64,000 nt of DNA from Notospermus geniculatus (taxonomy: Eukaryota > Nemertea > Pilidiophora > Heteronemertea > Lineidae), in NCBI GenBank assembly GCA_002633025.1, contig NMRB01000748.1, forward strand, positions 149,640-213,639, read 5' to 3'. The notes beneath the pieces are model-generated. The model was not told where the DNA came from. It made no database searches and worked only from the letters and a program-made list of their open reading frames with translations. The first letter of the stretch is position 1. The number at the start of each line of letters is the position of its first letter. Positions 44,530 to 53,632 of the stretch are shown piece after piece. A program made the translations under genes and the position numbers.

Positions 44530-44876
44530 AATCGGGTTTCTAAGGTGAAAGACATTGCTTCCTACTAGAATCGAGCCCACGGACCCTGGCATAAGGCATC
44601 AATCGCCAGCACCATGGGGCAGCACGTCTTAAACCACTAGGCCAAATCCCCATCTTCAAAAAAAGATGGTTCAATGACCCATGTTTAAACGAGGCGTCCA
44701 TCAGTACCCTGCGAGTAGTCCAAACAATCTCCGAACCCATGCGAGGGGTCACAAATAAAGGAGATACAAGTAAAGAATATGAACTAGAAATCGGGTTTCT
44801 AAGGTGAAAGACATTGCTTCCTACCAGAATCGAACCCACGGACCCTCGCATAAGGCATCAATCGCCAGCACCTGAC
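44530..44876 (-). mobile_element. tRNA-derived SINE with duplicated 3' part
   Basis: On the minus strand: GGCCTAGTGGTTTAAGACG (A box), a B box near GGGCTCGATTC, then GAAGCAATGTCTTTCACC and AGAAACCCGATTTC (44530-44650). A second copy of B box plus tail is at about 44785-44876. Such duplication of a SINE end is consistent with insertion of a second truncated copy. Confidence 0.75.
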
Positions 44877-45347
44877 TTGACTTGATGTGTGTCATTTTCT
44901 CCTAATTATTGATAATTTTGTGTGATCTATGAATTTTGCCAATGAAACACATCGACAGATTTGTCAAAATTCTCCTAAGCATTTTGACCCGTGTTAACAT
45001 GAGTTGTAGGCGCTGAGATGCATATGATCCCCTATATTTTTCTCAAGCGCTACTTCATGTGTAACGCCGGACTCAACCCTTTTAGATGTAGGCCCTAGAC
45101 AATTAAATATTTTTTTTTTGTTTTATTACTGGTTCTAATAAGCATACACTAGAATGCAAAAGAAATACTTGTTTGGCAAAAACGGAATTGTGATATTGGG
45201 GCTTTAGTACCTCCAAATATTTCGTTGTGTCATTTTTGTAGTTGTGCTTGTTGTGTCATTTTTGGTAGTCGAGAATTTAAGAAATACTAAACGTTAACGC
45301 TATTTCTGACCTACATTTGTGGTGTAAGAAGTAACGTTTATGTCAGT

Positions 45348-45497
45348 TAGGGAGTTTAAGAAATCAAACGATAAAGTTAACTTAACGAGAACCTTTTTCA
45401 CACTGCATATTCACCAGATTATTGCATTTTCGGTACAAAAAATAACGTTACGGTATCGTAAAGTTAACGTTTATCGTTTGATTTCTTAAACTCCCTA
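45348..45497. mobile_element. 150-bp MITE upstream of the 351-aa gene
   Basis: TAGGGAGTTTAAGAAATCAA plus ACGATAAA and its inverse at 45470-45497, flanked by TA. It ends 73 bases before the ATG at 45571 and so lies where that gene's promoter would be. Confidence 0.85.
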
Positions 45498-45570
45498 TAT
45501 TGTTATCCGTTAGCCGGACGATTGCCAGAACTATTATCTCTAGGAATACCATATTCTATCCTACCGTCTA

Positions 45571-46626
45571 ATGAAACGTATTCGGTTTTTCCCGCCGATA
45601 GATACAAGCCGCATGAAAAATCGCCCATCTATAAATTTCCACATGGTCGAAGCTGACAGATTGTCGGTAATAGTCGATTATTACGAACTACCTTATGGTT
45701 ACAGAAGAGTAATAGTATACAGACCTTCACCGCGGCGCAATGTTGACCGTTTTGTGATAGAATACAACTGCTCATTATATTATAACAGGAAGGGAATAAC
45801 TGTGCCCACTCTACATACAGTTTCAACGTACTACTTCATGCTGTATTGGAAAGTTTCCAATGCAGAGTGTTCTTTTAAAGAGGGAAAACTTTTTGATTTT
45901 TCAATCGGGAAATTCACCGGTCGCATTCTGCCCCCGAGACATAGTGTAGATAACACCTGCGGCGCGTTTTGCCCCTTTTCAGGTTATGGCCATGTGAGCG
46001 CCTTTTTCATAAATGTGCACATATTCGCTCTTTATTGCATTGATTCAAGTCCAAAGTTCCTTGTCTTATATGTTACACACTTTAAGAATAAAAGTCATGA
46101 TTTGCTAGTGACTTTCCTTCCCAGAAAAATATTAAGTTTGGAAGGAATGGACATTCGAAACTTTCTTCACACTCCGATCGGCGACAGCTCTGAGTTTTTG
46201 TTGAGTTGTTTCCCGCGACATGACACTTTATTAGTGAGTTGGCGCTTTACACAAAATCAGAAATTGATCAAGTACAAACAACAAATGTTTCCTTTCCCTA
46301 GAAATTACACGTTTTTGGATCACACTTTCGGGGTGCTATTAATACGATTTGGGGATCGTCATCCATTACCAGTACGATTAGGGATGTTCAAATTGGGATC
46401 TTGTTTTCCTGAGACCCCTTTGCGTCCTGCTCTCGACTTGGTTAGGCAGGCAATCATCAAAATATACGGAAAAAACGATGATTCCCATACACCACCTAAT
46501 GAAGATTTTCAAAAATTCTTCATTCAAGACAATCAAGCTAGGTTATTTTATATTCACCAGACGGGAGTCTTTGGGGTGGATTTGGAAATGCATATCTGGG
46601 TGAATATGTACAGACGAATAATTTGA
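45571..46626 (+). CDS. Unknown single-exon protein, paralogue A (351 aa)
   Basis: The ATG at 45571 opens 351 codons without intron, ending TGA at 46624-46626. The predicted protein is rich in aromatic residues and alternating hydrophobics, suggesting a beta-rich fold. There is no signal peptide, membrane helix or familiar motif. Segments FSIGKFTGRIL (about 110-120) and FGVLLIRFGDRHPLPVRL (about 253-270) align, with similar spacing, to VALGSFSGKLI and GLFFLIGRPFPCAVVM in the protein at 50234-51103. The two are best read as diverged paralogues. MITEs lie 73 bases upstream and 112 bases downstream. Function unknown. Intact reading in both paralogues argues for a real gene. A transposon-borne gene cannot be excluded. 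Confidence 0.65.
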   Translation: MKRIRFFPPIDTSRMKNRPSINFHMVEADRLSVIVDYYELPYGYRRVIVYRPSPRRNVDRFVIEYNCSLYYNRKGITVPTLHTVSTYYFMLYWKVSNAECSFKEGKLFDFSIGKFTGRILPPRHSVDNTCGAFCPFSGYGHVSAFFINVHIFALYCIDSSPKFLVLYVTHFKNKSHDLLVTFLPRKILSLEGMDIRNFLHTPIGDSSEFLLSCFPRHDTLLVSWRFTQNQKLIKYKQQMFPFPRNYTFLDHTFGVLLIRFGDRHPLPVRLGMFKLGSCFPETPLRPALDLVRQAIIKIYGKNDDSHTPPNEDFQKFFIQDNQARLFYIHQTGVFGVDLEMHIWVNMYRRII

Positions 46627-46738
46627 GATCATACCATCAACTGATTTCAGTACTCTGAGGATGAATTAGCGGCCAAACGTTCCCGACGTCTCTCACATAA
46701 TTACAATCATCGCACTTGTAGTTCGCGAATGCCGGTGT

Positions 46739-46894
46739 AACGTTTTTTAGTGAGGCCAGTGTGACATTACAATAGATTGACGGAATAAGCGGTGAGTTGA
46801 CAATGGGCACCACAAAGAGAAACAGTAAGTCCGTTTCCCGGTGTGTTCCGAACAATGGGATCACAAAGAAAAAATGGCCACACTGAAAAACGTT
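46739..46894. mobile_element. 156-bp MITE with AACGTTTTTYAGTG ends (copy 1)
   Basis: AACGTTTTTTAGTG at the left is inverse to CACTGAAAAACGTT at the right. The interior (ATTGACGGAATAAGCGGTGA, GTTCCGAACAATGGGATCAC) is the reverse complement of the copy at 56677-56841. Confidence 0.85.
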
Positions 46895-46986
46895 CCACCT
46901 TTCTCATTCTTACAAACGCTTTGCTGATTTAAAATTCTTTTGAAGCAAATTTATCAAGATATCTTGCACCTACATGTGTGCTATTC

Positions 46987-48215
46987 TACGGCGCCCGTTA
47001 CGGGACATGTATTTTTTTTTAAATCTCGCACTGCGACTTTTTAAAGTCGCACTGCGACTTTTTAATCTCAAAATCTCACACTGCGACTTTTAATCTCGCA
47101 CTGCGACTTTATGAACTCGCACTGCGTCTTTATAAACTCGCAGTGCGACTTTTTAAACTCGCACTGCGACTTTATGAACTAGCACTGCGACTTTTTAAAA
47201 AGTCGCAGTGCTACTTTATAAACTCGCAGTGCGACTATTTTAAAACTCGCACTGCGACATTTTAAAAAGTCGCAGTGCGACTTTATAAACACGCAGTGCG
47301 ATTTTTTAAACTCGCTGTGCGACTTTATAAACTCGCACTGCGACTTTTTAAACTCGCACTGCGTCTTTTTAAACTCGCAGTGCGACTTTTTAAACTCGCA
47401 CTGCGTCTTTTTAAACTCGCACTGCGACTTTATAAACTCGCACTGCGACTTTTTAATCTCGCACTGTGACTTTATAAACTCGCACTGCGACTTATAAACT
47501 CGCAGTGCGACTTAAGAAGTCGCAGTGCGAGATTAAAAAATCGCAGTGCGAGTTTATAAAGTCGTAGTGCGAGTTTATAAAGTCGCACTGCGAGTTTAAA
47601 AAGATGCAGTGCGAGTTTTAAAAGTCGCAGTGCGAACTTAAAAGGACGCAGTGTGAGTTTAAAAAGTCGTAGTGCGAGTTTATAAAGTCGCAGTGCGAGT
47701 TTAAAAAGTCGCAGTGCGAGTTTATAAAGTCGCAGTGCGAGTTTAAAAAGTCGCAGTGCGAGTTTATAAAGACGCAGTGCGAGTTTATAAAGTCGCAGTG
47801 CGAGATTAAAAGTCGCAGTGTGAGATTGTGAGATTAAAAATTGGCAGTGCGAGACGACTTTAAAAAGTCGCAGTGCGAGTTTATAAAGTCGCAGTGCGAG
47901 TTTAAAAAGTCGCAGTGCGAGTTTATAAAGTCGCAGTGCGAGTTTATAAAGTCGCAGTGCGACTTTTAAAAAAGTCGCAGTGCTAGTTTATAAAGTCGCT
48001 TTGCGAGTTTAAAAAGTCGCAGTGCAAGTTTATGAAGACGCAGTGCGAGTTTATAAAGTCGCAGTGCGAGATTAAAAGTCGCAGTGCGAGATTGTGAGAT
48101 TAAAAAGTCGCAGTGCGAGATTTAAAGTCGCAGTGCGACTTTAAAAAGTCGCAGTGCGAGATTAAAACACGCAGTGCGAGATTTTAAAAAAAATACATGT
48201 CCCGTAACGGGCGCC
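46987..48215. mobile_element. Foldback transposon made of inverted 20-21-bp tandem arrays, 9-bp TSD
   Basis: The ends are inverse: CGGCGCCCGTTACGGGAC plus ATGTATTTTTTTT at 46989-47020, and the complement at 48185-48215. Between them nearly everything is one unit of about 20-21 bp. In the left half (47024-47505) it reads CTCGCACTGCGACTTTWTAAA; in the right half (about 47505-48185) it is inverted, AAAGTCGCAGTGCGAG. Roughly 50-55 units are present with local variants. GTGCTATTC is duplicated exactly outside both ends (46978-46986, 48216-48224). Long inverted tandem arrays with 9-bp duplications are the defining form of Drosophila foldback elements, as known from the literature. It encodes no protein. 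Confidence 0.93.
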
Positions 48216-48224
48216 GTGCTATTC

Positions 48225-49334
48225 AGGCCTATGCTATGTGTCTAATGTGAATGTTTTGGAGCGATTCCCCACGCTCACCTGAATACTATTAAGCCCACAC
48301 AACTCAGATCCTGACCACAAGTACCTGGAGCGAATGGGTCTGCAAGTACCAAGTGCGCCCCCCCCCCTCCAATAGGGGTTTACTGACTGACAATGCACCG
48401 CTACTGACAACACACCCCGAGCAAAAAGAAAGGTATACCATAATTCAACTCATTCCATGCCTAATTTATAACTAAGATCATTGGAATACGTACAAGCCTG
48501 GTGGCGTTAAGGTTCACGTAGTGAAGTTAGTGTCGAAAAAATAACGCAATTGAGGTGTATTGGGGCACCATTTTAGAAATTCTGAACTTCCACCCGACAT
48601 GGCCCTAAGGATAGTTCATTGGTTTGCCACCAGAGAAGTTATGGCACTGCACGTAGAATCCAGGCAGTGCTCATCCAGGAGGCGATTACCTACACTCGAC
48701 GACCGGTAGCCTGCTTTGTTCCCCCACGTGGTGAAGATCGACTCATTATTCACAGGGGAGGCAGGCAAGGCGTGTTGATTTCTAACTAGGCCTTTCATAA
48801 GAGTTATCTACATTAATAATTCATACCTTTTCTCAAAAAGCGGTTAGTTTATTGTAACCCTTCTCCCACAAAATGTATCATTTTACGCAAACAACAAATT
48901 CGTCATTTGTGATGTTGATTTATACATAATACCCCTACGCCTTCCAATAATAGGCTCGTCCTACCTGTGTTATTCTGCCATGTATTGGATATCGCGAATG
49001 CACTGGGCATTAAACGCAATTTTGGGTCAACTAACGAATATTATGGGCCCAGAAGAAATCCGAAGCAGCAAATGGATTTCTACTTTTAACTTATTAACTT
49101 AAGGTTATTCACTAAAAGTTCATCTTTATCGAAGGTCATCCGTTTTTATTGGTTTCCAATCTTCAGCCTCACAATGAAAGTTTCCTGCGTGAGTGCGAAG
49201 CCCAGGTTATGGTAATGTGAATAACCGCGCGATCGAAGAGTGAATCTGGCAAAACCGGTATGAAAATAATGGTCACAACGTGAACCAATATTCAAACAGT
49301 CTTGTCCAACATTCCTGATCGGTGTGTAGGCTAC
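48225..49334. other. Non-coding stretch, no gene seen
   Basis: No credible exon, RNA or repeat structure stands out apart from a poly-C run at 48358-48370. Confidence 0.3.
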
Positions 49335-49343
49335 ATCACCAGC

Positions 49344-49695
49344 GGGTTGGTTCTAAACCTGGCTCTGGCACGCTGGCACTGGCACTGGCACTGGCATCAT
49401 ATTTTGGTCAGAAATCATGAAAAAAGGTATATTTACCAAACGGCTATTATTTTGGAAGATAATAGGGCCAACCAATTTTGCTTGGATCAATTATGTTGAA
49501 AAATCTAAAAAACTAAAAAAAAAAAATCAAAATTATTTTCAACATAATTGATCCATGTTAAACTGGTTGGCCCTATTATCTTCCAAAATAATAACTGTTA
49601 CGTAAATAAACAATTTTTTCATGATTTCTGGCCATAATATGATACCAGTGTCAGTGCCAGTGCCAGCGTGCCAGTGCCAGGTTTAGAACCAACCC
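49344..49695. mobile_element. 352-bp near-perfect palindromic element with 9-bp TSD
   Basis: Arms of about 165 bp (GGGTTGGTTCTAAACCTGGC and GCCAGGTTTAGAACCAACCC at the tips) meet at a poly-A centre near 49515. The arms contain a GGCACTGGCACTGGCA microsatellite and GGAAGATAATAGGGCCAACC. ATCACCAGC flanks it exactly on both sides (49335-49343, 49696-49704). No coding. Confidence 0.93.
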
Positions 49696-50233
49696 ATCAC
49701 CAGCACTAAGGATATACGGTGGAGGTCGATCGGGTGTGCGTGGATGAATGAACCTGGCCACCATGATAATACATTGTATAAGATACACACTGTAGCGTGC
49801 CGCTTTATGCAAGCCTGGTTCCTATGGCCACCGATGGTGGCGCTGGCTGATATTCACAATGCTCATACCAGCGAACCGTTGTTGCCGTTAGGCTTGTTTC
49901 TTTTAGTATTTGATAGTGCCTGTGAAACTGTGCGTAAATATTTTATCACACATGCAGTCTGGCGAGGTGTTAGGACTAGGTAGGACAACCAGAAAATTGC
50001 CAGGACATGTACAGCTCAGCTCTTGATTGCCATTTGGCCGACTAACTGAAAGTTCTGAAGATGTAACAAAGTTGCCTCGAGGAAGTAATAAGTAGATTCA
50101 CCTAAAAGCCACAGGAATATAATTTCTAGATATATTTTCCTAGGAGAAAGGCAGATTTAACTACAGGATAACCAAGACTGGCAAATTTCGGCCACCTATC
50201 GTTGAGAAGGCCGACCTTCTCACATATGATTGG

Positions 50234-51103
50234 ATGAGCGGCTGGATTTTCGTTTCTTACGCGCCGGCGAACACACCATTCAGCACTGTAAAAGTGTACC
50301 ATCAGTACAGGGGGAAGGACTATATCATTCTGTATGAAAAACAGGTGTTTATTGACCGCTATAAGGTCTTTAACTCGGTTTATAAGCGGTACATATTTTT
50401 GTACAAGGATGCAGAACTTACACTATTAAATGTTGCTCTTGGTTCCTTTTCGGGAAAACTGATCATCCCAACAACAGATATTTGCCAGCGACTGCGACTG
50501 CACCCTGGTCTATTAGTTGGTCTGGGAAAGCTGCTTTACCTATGTCAGGTGTCTGGTCGTTTTGTGTACACAATCTACGATATGAAAGAATCTAGTAACA
50601 AATCTGACAATTTCGACCTTATTCTCACAAATGGTGAACGTGTTGTTCTGGGAAATGTGCCATTCCGAATTGAAACGGGAATACACTACCTTGGGATGGA
50701 ATCTCAACAAATTTATTTTATCTCACATATGAAAGAATTCTTGTATAAACCAGTGAAGTACCGTGTCGAGCTTCTTAATTCAGGTGTTCAACGATGTCCC
50801 TCATTCCTGCCGACATTTGACCTCAGATCTGGTCTGTTTTTCTTGATAGGTAGGCCCTTCCCTTGCGCTGTTGTAATGGAGCAAATCCCTGACCCCAAGA
50901 ACGGTCTCGTAAAACAAGGAACTGGTACGTTCACATTTCATGAAACGCCGACGTCATTTTATCCTGAAACCTACGATACTAACTTTCAGCATTTCGAGTT
51001 AAGTCCAAAGGATGGTTCCTTTTTGCATTTCGTCACAGGGGAATCACGTGAAAGGAAAGCAAGTATGGTCCGAGTAGAGATGTATTATACAGCAGACCAG
51101 TGA
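50234..51103 (+). CDS. Unknown single-exon protein, paralogue B (289 aa)
   Basis: The ATG at 50234 opens 289 codons ending TGA at 51101-51103, with no intron. No signal peptide or transmembrane helix is seen. Composition is aromatic and beta-rich, like paralogue A 3.6 kb upstream. VALGSFSGKLI (about 67-77), GKLLYLCQVSGRFVYTIY (about 97-114) and GLFFLIGRPFPCAVVM (about 199-214) match paralogue A blocks in order. The N-terminus is shorter by about 40 residues. Both genes are on the plus strand, separated by two foldback elements. Similarity is visible only in short blocks, so the duplication is old. No family recognised. Confidence 0.65.
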   Translation: MSGWIFVSYAPANTPFSTVKVYHQYRGKDYIILYEKQVFIDRYKVFNSVYKRYIFLYKDAELTLLNVALGSFSGKLIIPTTDICQRLRLHPGLLVGLGKLLYLCQVSGRFVYTIYDMKESSNKSDNFDLILTNGERVVLGNVPFRIETGIHYLGMESQQIYFISHMKEFLYKPVKYRVELLNSGVQRCPSFLPTFDLRSGLFFLIGRPFPCAVVMEQIPDPKNGLVKQGTGTFTFHETPTSFYPETYDTNFQHFELSPKDGSFLHFVTGESRERKASMVRVEMYYTADQ

Positions 51104-51375
51104 TGGCCCTCTCATCCTATCTGGAACATCCGAGTCTCGGGCTAGTTGACAAATCATCAATATCAAGAAATGTCTCATTTTCCCCAAATCGACGCCAGGC
51201 GGCGCTGCTCCAAATGCATTAACTCACTTTTACGGCCGTCTCCGTTGTAGATAAAATACCCCTTGAAAGTAAACTCGTTGCATGAAAACCATAAGTAAAG
51301 TGCCCAATCTGTAACAAAAAGCCTTTGGAATTTATTGGGCCGTCAGAAAAGGCCGAGTTCTGAAAGAAACAAATA

Positions 51376-52200
51376 GTCTAGGAGCTAACAAATATTTAAT
51401 GCACATCTGAAGTACAAAAACTTTTTTGGGTTTGTGGGCTAGTTTCTATCCCACTGACCACAAAAACCCAATTCTTAAGTTCCGCAAATTGTGCGTTTAG
51501 ATGATACAGCCGTTTGAATTTTGGGTACTGGCTTTGTCATTGGACCAAAATCAGAGCATTGTACAGGGGCTTGGATAGGCCTATTGATGTACAGCTATCT
51601 TTTAAATGGATGGCTTGAGACCCTATAAATGTATTGCCAATAGATAGAAACATGGGCCCACTAATAAGATTAGCATATTCTTATATGTTTTTATTTGCTA
51701 TATGATGAGAAATTCAACAATAGTATGTATTCAATTACAAATGCGTGAAATGGGCCAAAATTCGGAAAAAGATCTAACACTGTCATTTCCAATACAGTAG
51801 AACCTCGCTATTGCGGACACCCTTGGGACTGAGCTCAGCTGTCCGTAATAGTGAGGTGTCCGCAATATTGAAACTCCATCTATATGATAAAATACGTAAG
51901 AATGTGTTTTCCAGTCTCATTGGGCCCATGTTTCTATCTAATGCCAATACATTTATAGGGTCTCAAGCCACTCATTTAAAAGTTAGCTGTACATCAGTAT
52001 CCAAGCCCCTGTACGAATGCTCTGATGTTGGCCCAATGATAAAGTCAGTACCCAAATTTCAAACGGCTGTGTCTTTTAAACGCACCACTTGCGGAACTTA
52101 AGAATTGGGTTTTTGTGGTCAGTGGGATAGAAACTAACCCACAAACCCAAAAATGTTTTTGTACTTGAGATGTGCATTAAATCTTTGTTAGCTCGTAGAT
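51376..52200. mobile_element. 825-bp element with ~300-bp TIRs
   Basis: Left arm (about 51376-51690) and right arm (about 51905-52200) are diverged inverse copies: CTAGGAGCTAACAAA at the tip, then GGGTTTGTGGGCTAGTTTC, GTACAGGGGCTTGGATAGGC and GTACAGCTATCTTTTAAATG. The middle holds a pogo-like fragment (51794-51887: CAGTAGAACCTCGCTATTGC). GTACAGCTATC...ACCCTATAAATGTATT...GATAGAAA is also found at 29311-29382 just inside the 7-kb transposon. No coding. Confidence 0.85.
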
Positions 52201-52439
52201 TAAAATGGAAATAGAGGTCAATCCGCTCCTCGGAAGAGGGGGTTCCCAACAATATCCTATCACATGTTTCCTATGATTAACATGTAGGCGGTAAAAACTC
52301 CATCCATAAGGTGTGTCTTTCAAAAAGCAAATCAGCTTATCCGTGTTGTGATCGGTCAACCAAATTTCCCGCCGTCACTGTTTAAATACTTCACTTGTTT
52401 ATCATGGTGAGGACTTTGCGCATGCGAGCGATCACCGAG

Positions 52440-52711
52440 CAGTGGCGGATCCAGGAGTTGCCGAACGGGGGGGGGCGTGGAATGGGCACCCCCCATTCCC
52501 TGAGGCCCGAAGGCGCGAAGCGCCGAAATTTTTTGGGTAAAAGTGCCGGAAACGCGATTTCCAGGCACCTGGGCAGGCCAAATTGAACTTTCTTTTTACT
52601 GAAAATCAGGTGTCTGATTATATGCCTTCCAAAATTTTTGCTGCTCGGCGGCTGAACGGGGGGGGGGGGGGCGTGCGCCGGGCACGCCCCCCCCCCTTGG
52701 ATCCGCCACTG
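52440..52711. mobile_element. 272-bp hAT-like MITE
   Basis: CAGTGGCGGATCCAGG at the left and TTGGATCCGCCACTG at the right are inverse. Poly-G and poly-C runs lie just inside. CCGAG occurs outside both ends; hAT elements normally duplicate 8 bp, so assignment rests on the CAGTGGCGG-type terminus only. Confidence 0.8.
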
Positions 52712-52921
52712 CCGAGGAATTCTACAACGCGCGAATTCTGTGTCATGTGCATTGTCATGCGTTACTGCTATTTCATGCATTTTCTCCTGTTAATTTTCAT
52801 CACAATGTAAAATGCTGGCAGTTATGGAGCTCTATTCCATCTGTGCGTGGAAATGGACTGGGCACTATGGTCTGTGTAAGGTAGCGATTCCATAAAAAGC
52901 ACCACGATGCTATTTATACCT

Positions 52922-53632
52922 CTGGACCGGTATTCATAAAAATTATTCTCTTGTGAGACCTCTTAAGTCAAGTGTAGTCCACTAAAGCCCCAGTCACATA
53001 TCCACTCCGGGGCCCGTACGGCGAGTAAAAACAGACATTTTGGCCAATTTCTACGGTGCCCAGTTTGATCCAGCCTACTTTCCGCCTATCTATTGAGGCG
53101 ATTTCGGCATGATTCATCTTAGATCCGAGATTCAGTCTCTAAAATCCGCAGCAAGTCGCTGGGTGGGGAAAATCGTACGGGGCCCGGTGCATTTGTGACA
53201 TAGGCTTAAGCTAGGTGAGGTACCGAAGTTAAAGGAGCTGGACGTCCAAGTTGTAAACACGATATTCACTAGTCTCGGTCACCCAGCCGAATCTGAGGAT
53301 CGAACGTTTGTGTCGAAGTACCTGCGCAACGAAACGGTTTGCTGCGCGAGACTACATATTCACTTCAGTACATATCACCGATAATAGGTGGCAGCACAGC
53401 GTAGATAGAGAACCAGTGAGTAGTTGAGTGAGTTGCATTGGACCGGGCAACAGTCTAACGATCACGGGGCGCTACTGGTGCTGCCACCTTCACGACGGAA
53501 TAAAACTACTTTACCGACCACTGTTTGTAAACAAACTGGATTGTTTACAACTTGGACGTCGAACTCCTTTAAGAGTATATATCTTCAATCTGCTTTGACT
53601 TAGGTAGTTTTATGAATACCGTACCGGTCCAG
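52922..53632. mobile_element. Three TIR elements nested one in another
   Basis: The outer element (52922-53632) has ends CTGGACCGGTATTCATAAA and its inverse. Inside it, 53231-53573 is bounded by TTAAAGGAGCTGGACGTCC / GACGTCGAACTCCTTTAA plus an AAGTTGTAAACA inverse pair. Inside that, 53271-53353 is a short AGTCTCGG...GCGAGACT MITE. The nesting order gives relative ages: outer oldest. A 114-bp palindromic relative of the outer element is at 63855-63968. Confidence 0.85.

Noticed and set aside
47275-47469. Repetitive 64-codon reading (RLFKLAL-type repeats)
   Set aside because: Produced by the 20-21-bp foldback units, not a protein.
46978-48224. CRISPR-like array
   Set aside because: The units are contiguous without unique spacers and reverse orientation at the centre; the context is an animal transposon with a 9-bp duplication.
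52395-52810. Glycine/proline-rich readings
   Set aside because: Generated by poly-G and poly-C runs inside the hAT-like MITE.
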